A DNA stretch of 64,000 nt. Source: Asanoa sp. WMMD1127. GTDB lineage: Bacteria; Actinomycetota; Actinomycetes; Mycobacteriales; Micromonosporaceae. The position numbers and the translations under genes are program-made. Below the pieces are notes generated by a model, which was not told where the DNA came from, searched no databases, and worked only from the letters and a program-made list of their open reading frames with translations. Location: assembly GCF_029626225.1 (NCBI RefSeq), contig NZ_JARUBP010000001.1:1-64000 (forward strand). Direction: 5' to 3'. Below are positions 26,530 through 33,849 of this stretch, piece by piece. Within the stretch, counting starts at the first letter, position 1. Every line of letters begins with the position of its first letter.

Positions 26530-27036
26530 ATGAGACGGATCAAGGCCGTGGGTGTCGTACTCACGATGGTGGCGGCGCTGATCGCCGTGGCATCGCCGGC
26601 GTCCGCGCGGGCGGTCGCCGAGCCGTGCGAGTGGCAGCAGTTCGGCGTCGTGTCCAACTGCGACAACCAGAGCAACTTCTACCAGGACTGCTACTGGTCG
26701 ATGGACGTTCCACAGCCCTACAGCCGCTACGACAAGACCTTTACGAGCGGCAACTACCGGATGACCGTGCAGCTCTGATACTCCAGCGAGTGCCGCACGG
26801 TGTGGGCGTGGCTGAGCGCCCAGCCCGCGCCACCGCCCGGATCGAACTGCTACGTCAAGATCGAGCGAACCTACGGACCCAGAACCATCCTGTACGCGGG
26901 CGCAGTGACCGAGTCGGCGTCGATCGCGTACGCGCAGACCAACATGCTCGACGACCACGGCGTCACGTCGTTCGCCTGGGCGCACTGCCAGTGGGCCGGC
27001 GGACCGACGATCCGGGGCGGCACGTCGACGTGGTAG
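26530..27036 (+). pseudogene. secreted DUF2690-like protein interrupted by an in-frame TGA
   Basis: One frame runs from the ATG at 26530 (signal peptide RRIKAVGVVLTMVAALIAVA, then ASPASARA) to the TAG at 27034-27036, broken only by a TGA at 26776-26778. The sequence around it, RMTVQL-stop-YSSECRTVWAW, fits the DUF2690 signature in which the position after Leu is normally Arg (LRYS.CRT.WA). A single C-to-T change of CGA would give this TGA. Conserved cysteines lie on both sides. It is a young pseudogene, a sequencing error, or, less likely, a recoded stop. Upstream GGGGACAGG is a fair ribosome binding site. Confidence 0.7.
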
Positions 27037-27198
27037 GTGATGGGTGCGCGTCGCGGGGGTACAGGGGGTGTTCTTCGCCTCGCCGGGGCGCGCACCAAGA
27101 TCTTCGACCACCTTGGGCGGCCCTCGTCTTCTGGGTCGAACAAGCAGCACGCCAGGCCGGCCGGCGAGCGCTTCGGAAACGCCCGTGTCGGGTAGAGC

Positions 27199-27411
27199 AT
27201 GGGGATGGAAACGGGGATCCTTTACCGACGATGGGTTCCTTGGCTGTGCGGCGCCCTCGCGGTGTTGCAGGCTCTGGGAATGGTCGACAACCTCCTCGAT
27301 CCCGACTGGCTGCCGGCGGGCTTCTTCGCGCTGACCACCGCCGGTTTCCTGATCCTGGCGGTCGTCCTGACGCGCCTGCGCCGACGCGCGGGTGGCACCT
27401 CGACCTGGTAG
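27199..27411 (+). CDS. small membrane protein (hypothetical)
   Basis: This is a 70-residue protein (68 if the second ATG at 27205 is used). It has two hydrophobic segments, about 14-30 and 40-59 (GFFALTTAGFLILAVVLT), followed by a basic tail RLRRRAGGTSTW. It has no recognised family. The last five codons and following bases resemble the end of the preceding DUF2690-like gene. Coding is supported by the clear helix pattern and GC bias. Confidence 0.5.
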   Translation: MGMETGILYRRWVPWLCGALAVLQALGMVDNLLDPDWLPAGFFALTTAGFLILAVVLTRLRRRAGGTSTW

Positions 27412-27412
27412 G

Positions 27413-27681
27413 TCAGGCGTAGGCGCCGCGGTATTCGGTGGCGGCTGCTGGTGGGCGACCGCCCCGTTTGCGGGACTGGAACGGCTCGCTCGCGAAGTCG
27501 CGGTCGATCACCTCGAGTTCGCGTGCCTGGGTTGAAGCGAGCGCGGAGCCAGCAGATTGTCGCCGAGCCCTACGATGTCGCGATCGGTCACTTCCATCCA
27601 GAAACGCTCGGCGGGGCGGTCCACCCACCAGGTGTTCAAGGCCACTGCTCATTTTGCTTCGGGCGCAGCGTCCTTCACCAT
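27413..27681 (-). pseudogene. gene debris: HypX 3'-end copy joined to a broken unknown gene
   Basis: 27413-27540 on the reverse strand encodes ASTQARELEVIDRDFASEPF and then RKRGGRPPAAATEYRGAY. It matches the C-terminus of the HypX-like gene ending at 33412, with an in-frame loss of eight residues, in the opposite orientation. Upstream of it (27550-27681) a different fragment can be read, NTWWVDRPAERFWMEVTDRD, which looks like the N-terminus of an unrelated protein. Neither part is an intact gene. Confidence 0.6.
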
Positions 27682-27956
27682 CGTGCGACCCTTCCGGGTG
27701 GTCTAGCCGATGGTGCGGCTTGGGGCCCGTGCGACGTGCAGTCCTGGATCGCGCGCGATCCAGCGAGGTGTTCTCCCACTCGCCAGGGGGCGCTTCGAGA
27801 TCGTCGAACCATCTGCTCGACGATCCGCCCGAGTCAGGCGAGCGACCTGACCCGATCGGTGTCGCTCGGCGCGGCAAGGCCGCCGTCATCAGGCAGGCCC
27901 ACCGCGACCGAGAAGATCTCGATCGCGGTGGGCTCCGCCCGGGTGGTCATTTTCGG

Positions 27957-28631
27957 TTAGAGGCTGAAGGCGCTGATGTCGCCGAGCGTCGTGGTAGCGC
28001 GGATGTCCAGCTCGGCGGCGCCGTCGTTCTTGAGGGTGTTGGTCACCCGGCCGAGGGTCGTCCCGGCGTCCAGCGTTGCCGATACGCCCGCGGCGGCGCC
28101 GATCGAGATGTTGCCGGAGTTGGTCTTGAGGACGACCGAGCCGCCCGCGGCCTCGGCGATTCGGATGTCGCCCCGGGCCGTGCTGATCTGCGCCGCCCCG
28201 CCCAGCCGGCCCACCTCGACGTCGCCGTCGATGGCGGTCAGGCGGAGCGCGGCGACCTCGTCGAGCTTGATCTGGCGGTACGCGCCCTCGACCGTGACGT
28301 CGCCGAGGCGGCCGACGACGCGGAACTCGAAGGCGCCGGACTTCGCCTCGACGCGGGAGCCGGCGGGCAGCTCGATGGTCACCTCGACGGATCCGGAGGG
28401 GCCGAGGAGCTGGTTCGTCGCCGCGGTCACGACGCGCAGGACGCCGTCGGCGTGCTCGACAGACGTCCGCTCCACCGTCTTCACGTCGCGGCTGCGGGAG
28501 GCGTTGGCGGGCTCGACCCGTACCGTCGTGTCGGTCCGCTCGGAAGCGATGAACTGGACGGCTCCGGCCGGGATGTCCAGGACGACGTTGATCGGGGCGG
28601 GGGTGGCGAATGCGTGGCTGTTGTTCGTCAT
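27957..28631 (-). CDS. DUF4097 beta-strand repeat protein
   Basis: This 224-residue protein is made of repeated short beta strands (GDVTVEGAYRQIKLDEV, IDGDVEVGRLGGAAQIST, ARGDIRIAEAAGGSVVLK, NSGNISIGAAAGVSATL). This is the right-handed beta-helix-like DUF4097 (adhesin-type) fold. No signal peptide or membrane helix is visible, so it is probably cytoplasmic. Its role is unknown; such genes often sit beside regulators. The start at 28631 is chosen because the following sequence, ATPAPINVVLDIPAGAVQFI, is the conserved beginning of the domain. Confidence 0.8.
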   Translation of the reverse strand: MTNNSHAFATPAPINVVLDIPAGAVQFIASERTDTTVRVEPANASRSRDVKTVERTSVEHADGVLRVVTAATNQLLGPSGSVEVTIELPAGSRVEAKSGAFEFRVVGRLGDVTVEGAYRQIKLDEVAALRLTAIDGDVEVGRLGGAAQISTARGDIRIAEAAGGSVVLKTNSGNISIGAAAGVSATLDAGTTLGRVTNTLKNDGAAELDIRATTTLGDISAFSL

Positions 28632-28700
28632 GCGTCGACTATCGGCAGCCCGCCTGCCATGGACCTGCCACGGCCCTGACACGGCCACTGACACGAACCC

Positions 28701-29708
28701 TCAGCGGGTACGGGCGACGCAGTCGATGACGGCGAGGCCGCTCGGGGTCGTGGTGGTGGCCGTCGCCGTCAGGCCGGCCTCGGCCGCCAGCGCGGCGTAG
28801 TCCTCGACCGTGCGTTCCCGACCCCCGGCGAGGACCAGCATGCGGAGGCTCATCTCGGCGAACATGGCCGGATCGTCGCCGGCCGTCCCGTGTGACTCGA
28901 TGATGACCACGTGGCCGCTCGGTCCCGCGGCCTCGGCGCAGCGGCCCAAGATCGCCCTCGCCTGAGCGTCGGACCAGTCGTGGAGGATCGCGCTGAGGAG
29001 GTAGACGTCGCCGCCCTGTGGGAGCGGGTCGAAGAAGCTCTGGCCTGCGAACGCGCAGCGGTCGTCGAGGCCGCGCTCGGCCAGCAGCGCACGGCCGCGG
29101 GCGACGGTCTCCGGCAGGTCGACCAAGGTGGCGCGCACGTGGGGGTTGGCCCGCAGGATCTCGGCCACCAGCGCCCCGGTGCCGCCGCCGACGTCGACGA
29201 CGTGGCGCACCGCGGACCAGTCGTACGCGGCCGCCGCCGTCGGACGCGTCGACGACGCCATCGAGTCGTCGAAGGAGGCGGCCAGGGCCGGGTTCGCGGC
29301 GAGGTGGTCCCAGTACGGCGCCCCGAAGACCTTCTCCCACGCCGGCTGGCCGGTGCGCACCGTGTGCAGCAGCTCGGTGAAGGCCAGATCCATCTGCCCG
29401 CCGAACTCCGTCAGGTCGAACGCCTTCCGCATGCCGGCCGGGTGGTCGTCGCGGAGCAGCTCGGCCGTGTCGTCGAGGGCGAAACGGCCCGGCGCCGGCT
29501 CGGTGAAGACGCCGTGCCGGGTGAGGTGACGCAGCATCCGGCCCAGGGCGTCCGCGTCGGTTCCGGTCCGCTCCGCGAGGTCCTCGACGCGGTCGGCCCC
29601 GCCGGCGATCAGGTCCGCCAGCCGCAGCGTGGCCGCCACCCGTACGGCCATCGGGGTGATCAGGTCGGTGAGCGGCGCCAACCGCTCCCAGGCTGATGCC
29701 GACGTCAT
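28701..29708 (-). CDS. O-methyltransferase (AcmL/caffeate-type, SAM-dependent)
   Basis: This 335-residue protein has an N-terminal dimerisation/winged-helix domain (LIAGGADRVEDLAERTGTDA, LGRMLRHLTRHGVF) and a C-terminal SAM domain with VVDVGGGTGALVAEIL, TLVDLPETV and ILHDWSDAQARAIL. This is the layout of antibiotic-tailoring O-methyltransferases. The substrate is unknown. The ATG overlaps the stop of the RidA gene by 4 nt (29705-29708), so the two are co-translated. Confidence 0.88.
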   Translation of the reverse strand: MTSASAWERLAPLTDLITPMAVRVAATLRLADLIAGGADRVEDLAERTGTDADALGRMLRHLTRHGVFTEPAPGRFALDDTAELLRDDHPAGMRKAFDLTEFGGQMDLAFTELLHTVRTGQPAWEKVFGAPYWDHLAANPALAASFDDSMASSTRPTAAAAYDWSAVRHVVDVGGGTGALVAEILRANPHVRATLVDLPETVARGRALLAERGLDDRCAFAGQSFFDPLPQGGDVYLLSAILHDWSDAQARAILGRCAEAAGPSGHVVIIESHGTAGDDPAMFAEMSLRMLVLAGGRERTVEDYAALAAEAGLTATATTTTPSGLAVIDCVARTR

Positions 29709-30205
29709 GTCGAGATCGCCACCTCGGCCTCGATCTCGACCGGGATGCCGAACGGCAGCTCGGCCAGGCCGACCGCGGACCGGGCGTGGCTGCCGGCCCG
29801 CTCTCCCCACAGCTCGACCACGAGATCCGAGAAGCCGTTGACCACCATCGGCGTGTCGGTGAAGCCGGGCGCCGTGTTGACCATGCCGAAGACGCGCAGC
29901 CAGGCGGTGACCCGGTCGAGGCTGCCGAGCTCCTGCCGCAGGCTGGCCAGCATGGCGAGGGCGGTCAGCCGGGCCGACGCGTACGCCTGCTCCGGTGTCA
30001 CGTCGGCGCCGACCTTGCCGAACGGCCCGGCCAGGGAACCGTCGCGGGCCAGCGGGCCGTGCCCCGACACGTACGCCCGATCGCCGTGCACCCGCACCCA
30101 CGGGAACGGCAGCCGCGCGCCGCCGGGCAGCTTCAGCGGCGCCGGCAGTTCCAGGCCCAGCTCGGCCAGTCGACTCTCGATCCGTTCGCTCACGACCTGG
30201 AACAC
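29705..30205 (-). CDS. RidA/YjgF-family protein
   Basis: This 166-residue protein has a RidA core: AYVSGHGPLARDG, a long helix region TPEQAYASARLTALAMLASL, and the closing FGIPVEIEAEVAI. RidA proteins hydrolyse reactive enamine/imine intermediates, but this subgroup (about 150-166 residues, SGHGP instead of SGQ.P) is less well characterised. It is the first gene of a two-gene unit with the O-methyltransferase. A start at the GTG at 30193 is an alternative. It diverges from the kinase gene with only 8 nt between the starts. Confidence 0.85.
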   Translation of the reverse strand: MFQVVSERIESRLAELGLELPAPLKLPGGARLPFPWVRVHGDRAYVSGHGPLARDGSLAGPFGKVGADVTPEQAYASARLTALAMLASLRQELGSLDRVTAWLRVFGMVNTAPGFTDTPMVVNGFSDLVVELWGERAGSHARSAVGLAELPFGIPVEIEAEVAIST

Positions 30206-30213
30206 TACGGCTC

Positions 30214-30819
30214 GTGACGCTCTTCGTCGCCGTCACCGGGGGCACCGGCAGCGGCAAGACGACGCTCGCCGCCGCCCTCGCGGAGCGGTTCGGTGACGAG
30301 CTGTCCGTGCTGTCGCTCGACGACCTCGTCATCGGGCGGGCCGCGCTCGCCGCCGCGGGCCGCACGGTCACCGACTGGGACGATCCGGACCTGTGGCGCT
30401 GGTCCGATCTCCGGGCCCACCTCGGCGACCTGCGCGCCGGCCGGCCCACCACGGTCGACGCGCGCTCGCGAGAGAGTCGGGCCGCCGGCATCACGACCCG
30501 GACGATCCGGCCGCGGCCGGTGTGCGTGCTCGTCGGCCACCTCGCGCTGCACGACGCCGCGATCGCGTGCGGCTTCGACGTCCGCGTCTACCTCGACCTG
30601 CCGGAGGACGAGCTGGTCCGCCGCCGCCTGGGCCGGCCGCCGACCGACGACAACCGCGAGCCGTACATCTCCCGCACCCTGCTGCCGGCCCACCGTCGCC
30701 TGGTGCTGCCGCAGCGGGCCCGCGCCACCCACGTCGTCGACGCGACCCGTCCGCCGGCCGAGGTGGCGGATGAGGTCGCCGCGATCATCACAGCGAGGTG
30801 GTCAGGCCGCCGTCGATGA
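30214..30819 (+). CDS. uridine kinase-like P-loop NTPase
   Basis: This 201-residue protein starts at a GTG. The P-loop AVTGGTGSGKTTLAAAL is at residues 6-22, followed by SVLSLDDLV, a Walker B-like CVLVGHLALHDAAI, and a C-terminal region with RRRLGRPPTDDNREPYI that fits the uridine kinase/phosphoribulokinase group. It probably phosphorylates a nucleoside or sugar. Its 3' end overlaps the convergent SDR gene by 32 nt. No upstream partner is visible. Confidence 0.8.
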   Translation: MTLFVAVTGGTGSGKTTLAAALAERFGDELSVLSLDDLVIGRAALAAAGRTVTDWDDPDLWRWSDLRAHLGDLRAGRPTTVDARSRESRAAGITTRTIRPRPVCVLVGHLALHDAAIACGFDVRVYLDLPEDELVRRRLGRPPTDDNREPYISRTLLPAHRRLVLPQRARATHVVDATRPPAEVADEVAAIITARWSGRRR

Positions 30820-31570
30820 TGTGGTCGGCCCCGGTCACGTTGCCCGGCCGGTCGCTGGCCAGGAAGACGACGAGGTCGGCCACCTCCTGCGGCTGGGTGA
30901 ACCGGTTCGTCACCGACTCGCCGGCGGCCGAGTCCGCGACCTTGTCGGGTGCGGCGCCCGTCGCCGCGCCCACCGTCCGGGCCATGCCGTGCTCGCCGAG
31001 CCACAGGTCGGTGGCGACCGGGCCGGGGCTGACCGTGTTGACCCGGACCCCGCGTGGGCCGACCTCCTTCGACAGCGCCTTGCAGAAGTTGAGCAGGGCG
31101 CCCTTGGCCGCGCTGTAGTCCATCACCAGCGGGTCGGGCAGCGTCGCGTTGACCGAGCACACCGTGACGATCACCCCGCGGCTCGCCAGCAGTTGGGGCA
31201 GGGCGGCGCGGGTGGCGCGTACGGCGGCGAAGAAGTTGATCGTGAAGGTCTTCAGCCAGTCGTCGTCGCTGATCGAGGCGAAGCCGTCCGGGCGGGCCGG
31301 CGTCGCGCCGACGTTGTTGACGAGGATGTCGGCCCCGCCGCGGTCGCGGGCGTCGGCCAGCAGCCGCTCCGGACCGTCCGGCGTCGCGAGGTCGACCGCC
31401 GTCGGGAAGACCTGGCCCGCGTCGGCGAGCGCGGCGAGGTCGGGCGTGATGGTGCGCGAGCCGGCGACGACGCGCGCGCCCTCCGCGGCCAGTGTCCGGG
31501 TGATCGCGAGCCCGATGCCCTTGCCGGCGCCGGTGACGACCGCGGTCCTGCCCGCGAGACCAAGCTCCAT
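30788..31570 (-). CDS. short-chain dehydrogenase/reductase
   Basis: This 260-residue classical SDR has a cofactor motif TGAGKGIG (near residue 14), NNVG, the active-site Ser in VCSVNATL, and YSAAK with the catalytic Tyr and Lys, ending in ADHIIDGGLTTSL. The basic residues after strand 2 (GSRT) suggest NADPH. The substrate is unknown. The ATG at 31570 is chosen because it gives the standard LGLAGRTAVVTGAGKGIG opening. Confidence 0.92.
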   Translation of the reverse strand: MELGLAGRTAVVTGAGKGIGLAITRTLAAEGARVVAGSRTITPDLAALADAGQVFPTAVDLATPDGPERLLADARDRGGADILVNNVGATPARPDGFASISDDDWLKTFTINFFAAVRATRAALPQLLASRGVIVTVCSVNATLPDPLVMDYSAAKGALLNFCKALSKEVGPRGVRVNTVSPGPVATDLWLGEHGMARTVGAATGAAPDKVADSAAGESVTNRFTQPQEVADLVVFLASDRPGNVTGADHIIDGGLTTSL

Positions 31571-31732
31571 CCGCCGATCATCCCGCGCGGCGGGTCGCGA
31601 GGTGGCCGCAATGCGTACGTCTGGTCCGTCGGTCCGCCGCGAGCACCGGTTTGGATCGCGGTCGTGTCGAATCCCTGGCTCGGCTGGTTCCAGCACGACG
31701 AACCCGACCCCGCAATCCGGACATTTGCCGTA

Positions 31733-33412
31733 ATGTCTCATCGCGTGCAGCGGGTGCTGTTGCTGTCCGACGGGTTCGGCGGCGCGACGATGGCCGCCTA
31801 CTGCTGGTTGCGGGACCACGGCATCCAAACGGCGTTCCAGCCGGCCACGTCACCGGAGGCGATGGTCGAGGCGCACCGGTGGTACGGGCCCGACCTGATC
31901 ATCGCGCCCACCCTGACCAGCCGCGTGCCGCCCGAGCTGTTCGGCCGCGTCGTGATCAACCATCCCGGGCGTCTCGGCGACCGCGGCGCCTCGTCGATCG
32001 ACTGGGGGCGGTGCCGCCGCGAGCCGTTCGGCGGCAACACGCTGCTGCTCGCCGCCGACGGCTGGGACACCGGCGACATCCTGCACACCACCACGTTCCG
32101 CTACCCGACCGGACCGGCCACCAAGAGCTGGATCTACGCGTACGCCCATCGGGCCGCCCTGCTCGACGGTCTCGCGCGGCTCGTGGCCGAGCCCTTGCCG
32201 ACGCCCCGCCCGCTGGACTACGCGCAGGCCGACGTGCTCGGGCGGTGGAACGACGTGCTGCGCCAGGCGGACTGCACAGTGGACTGGTCGCTGCCGGCCG
32301 ACGAGATCGTCTGGCGGTGCGCGGCGCGCGACGGCTCCCCGGGCGTGCGCACCGAGCTGCTGGGCCACACCATCCACGTGTACGACGTGCACCCCGCCGG
32401 TCCGGCCCACGGCGCGCCGGGCGAGGTGGTCGGGTGGCTGCCGGACGGCGCGATCCGGGTGGTGGCCGGGGCCGACAGCGTCTGGATCGGCTACGTGAAG
32501 GCGGCCGGCTGCAAGGTGCCCGCGGCGTGGTGGCTGCGCGACGTGCTGGGTGGCCGCTTCCCCGGCTGGCAGGGCGATCCGCTGCCGTACCGGCCGGTGA
32601 CCACGACCCTGCTCGGCCCGGTGGCGGTGATCACCGCGTCGGCGTACAACGGGGCCTGGTCGACGGGTTTCTGCCGTGCGGTCTCGGCGAGCATCGCCGC
32701 GGCGGCGCGCCGGCCGGAGGTGGACCAGATCGTCCTGCGCGGCGGTGGCGCCGGGCCGTTCTGCAACGGCATCAACCTCAACCACGTGTACGCGGCCCCC
32801 GCGTCGCTGCCCGAAGCGCGCGCCAACATCCGCGCGATCAACGACGTAGCGCTGGCGCTGTTCCGCGCCCGCCGCGAGGGCGTCTCGGTCATCGCGCTCC
32901 TCGACGGCGACGCGGGCGCGGGCGGGGCGTTCCTGTCGCTGTGCGCGGACGTGGTGGTGGCGGTGCCGGGCCGCACGTTCAACTACCACTACGTGGGCAT
33001 GGGCGGGCTGACCGGCTCGGAGTTCCACACCCTGACCCTGCCGGGGCGGCTGCCGTCCGAGTCTTCGCGCTCTGCGCTGCTGCACGACTGCCTGCCGCTG
33101 AGCGCTTTCCAGGCCCATCAGCAGGGGTTGGTCGACTACCTGGCGCCGGGTTCCTTGTCCGATGAGGACCTGTTGATGTGGGTGCACGAGTTCGCGCTGA
33201 ACCACCGCGACCAGGGCAAGCGGTCGGACGACCAACGCTGGCGCCCACTCCCGACAGAGGCGGAGCTCGCTTCGACGCAGGCACGCGAGCTCGAGGTGAT
33301 CGACCGCGACTTCGCGAGCGAGCCGTTCCAGTCCGCGCTGGCGGACTTCGTGCACAAACGGGGCGGCCACCCGCCAGCAGCCGCCACCGAATACCGCGGC
33401 GCGTACGACTGA
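31733..33412 (+). CDS. HypX/HoxX-like fusion: formyltransferase plus enoyl-CoA hydratase domains
   Basis: This 559-residue protein has the length and two-domain order of HypX. The N-terminal formyltransferase-like domain contains INHPGRLGDRGASSIDW (75-91), close to the HPG..GDRG.SS.DW signature. The C-terminal crotonase-like domain has FCNGINLNHVY, DGDAGAGGAFLSLCADVVVA, NYHYVGMGGLTGSEFHTLTL and a final FVHKRGG. HypX takes a formyl group from formyl-tetrahydrofolate and releases CO for the active site of [NiFe]-hydrogenase. No hydrogenase or hyp gene is in this window, so the protein is either supplied from a distance or works in another pathway. The frame is open far upstream, but protein-like sequence starts at 31733. 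Confidence 0.82.
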   Translation: MSHRVQRVLLLSDGFGGATMAAYCWLRDHGIQTAFQPATSPEAMVEAHRWYGPDLIIAPTLTSRVPPELFGRVVINHPGRLGDRGASSIDWGRCRREPFGGNTLLLAADGWDTGDILHTTTFRYPTGPATKSWIYAYAHRAALLDGLARLVAEPLPTPRPLDYAQADVLGRWNDVLRQADCTVDWSLPADEIVWRCAARDGSPGVRTELLGHTIHVYDVHPAGPAHGAPGEVVGWLPDGAIRVVAGADSVWIGYVKAAGCKVPAAWWLRDVLGGRFPGWQGDPLPYRPVTTTLLGPVAVITASAYNGAWSTGFCRAVSASIAAAARRPEVDQIVLRGGGAGPFCNGINLNHVYAAPASLPEARANIRAINDVALALFRARREGVSVIALLDGDAGAGGAFLSLCADVVVAVPGRTFNYHYVGMGGLTGSEFHTLTLPGRLPSESSRSALLHDCLPLSAFQAHQQGLVDYLAPGSLSDEDLLMWVHEFALNHRDQGKRSDDQRWRPLPTEAELASTQARELEVIDRDFASEPFQSALADFVHKRGGHPPAAATEYRGAYD

Positions 33413-33570
33413 GCTGGTGCTCGGCCCGGTGGCGGAACCTTAGCCGTCGCGCAGGGAGCGGACCATGCTTCGGAGGATCAGCAAGGCTGGTCACGGACGC
33501 GCCCCGCGCGAGCCCGGAATTCGACAAGCCCGGCCGCAAAGCAGCGACACCGACCGCGAAAGGCGTCAGG

Positions 33571-33840
33571 TCAAGCGGCGGGTTGGCCGTCGACGATGTG
33601 CACGTGGGCGAGGCTCGGGGAGAACGCTGCGACGTGGGCCGGCGTTCCGTGGTGCGGTCGGCTCGGACGGAAGCTACCCTCGCGAACCGCCAGGTCATAG
33701 CAGCCGTCGCCGAGGGTGTACTCCGTCAGCAGGCCGGACACGCCATGGCTGGCGGCCCAGGCCAGGCCGTCGGCTGCGGACGCGAAGACGCCCGCCGCGT
33801 AGCGGGCGCCCTCGCCGTGAAAAACCCAGACGGTGGCCAT
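33571..33840 (-). CDS. DUF7710-like small protein
   Basis: This 89-residue protein begins TVWVFHGEGARYAAGVFASA and continues GVSGLLTEYTLGDGCYDLAV and FSPSLAHVHIVDG. It matches the pattern of a small widespread family of unknown function (VWVFHGE, GVF, LTEYPL, HxHxxDG). No membrane segment is seen. It lies 10 nt downstream of pepN in the same direction and may be co-transcribed with it. Confidence 0.7.
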   Translation of the reverse strand: MATVWVFHGEGARYAAGVFASAADGLAWAASHGVSGLLTEYTLGDGCYDLAVREGSFRPSRPHHGTPAHVAAFSPSLAHVHIVDGQPAA

Positions 33841-33849
33841 GGAAAGCGA

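Noticed and set aside
26776-26778. TGA as selenocysteine codon
   Set aside because: No SECIS-like hairpin is apparent after it and the family expects Arg, not Cys, at this place.
27017-27413. Two neighbouring genes that both end in GGTSTW followed by TAG and GGT
   Set aside because: About 25 nt with four mismatches; short enough for coincidence or a small duplication, and it explains nothing further.
30293-33412. Very long forward frame extending 1,440 nt upstream of the HypX-like start
   Set aside because: The upstream part covers the kinase and SDR genes in wrong frames and is Arg/Pro-rich; protein-like sequence starts at 31733.
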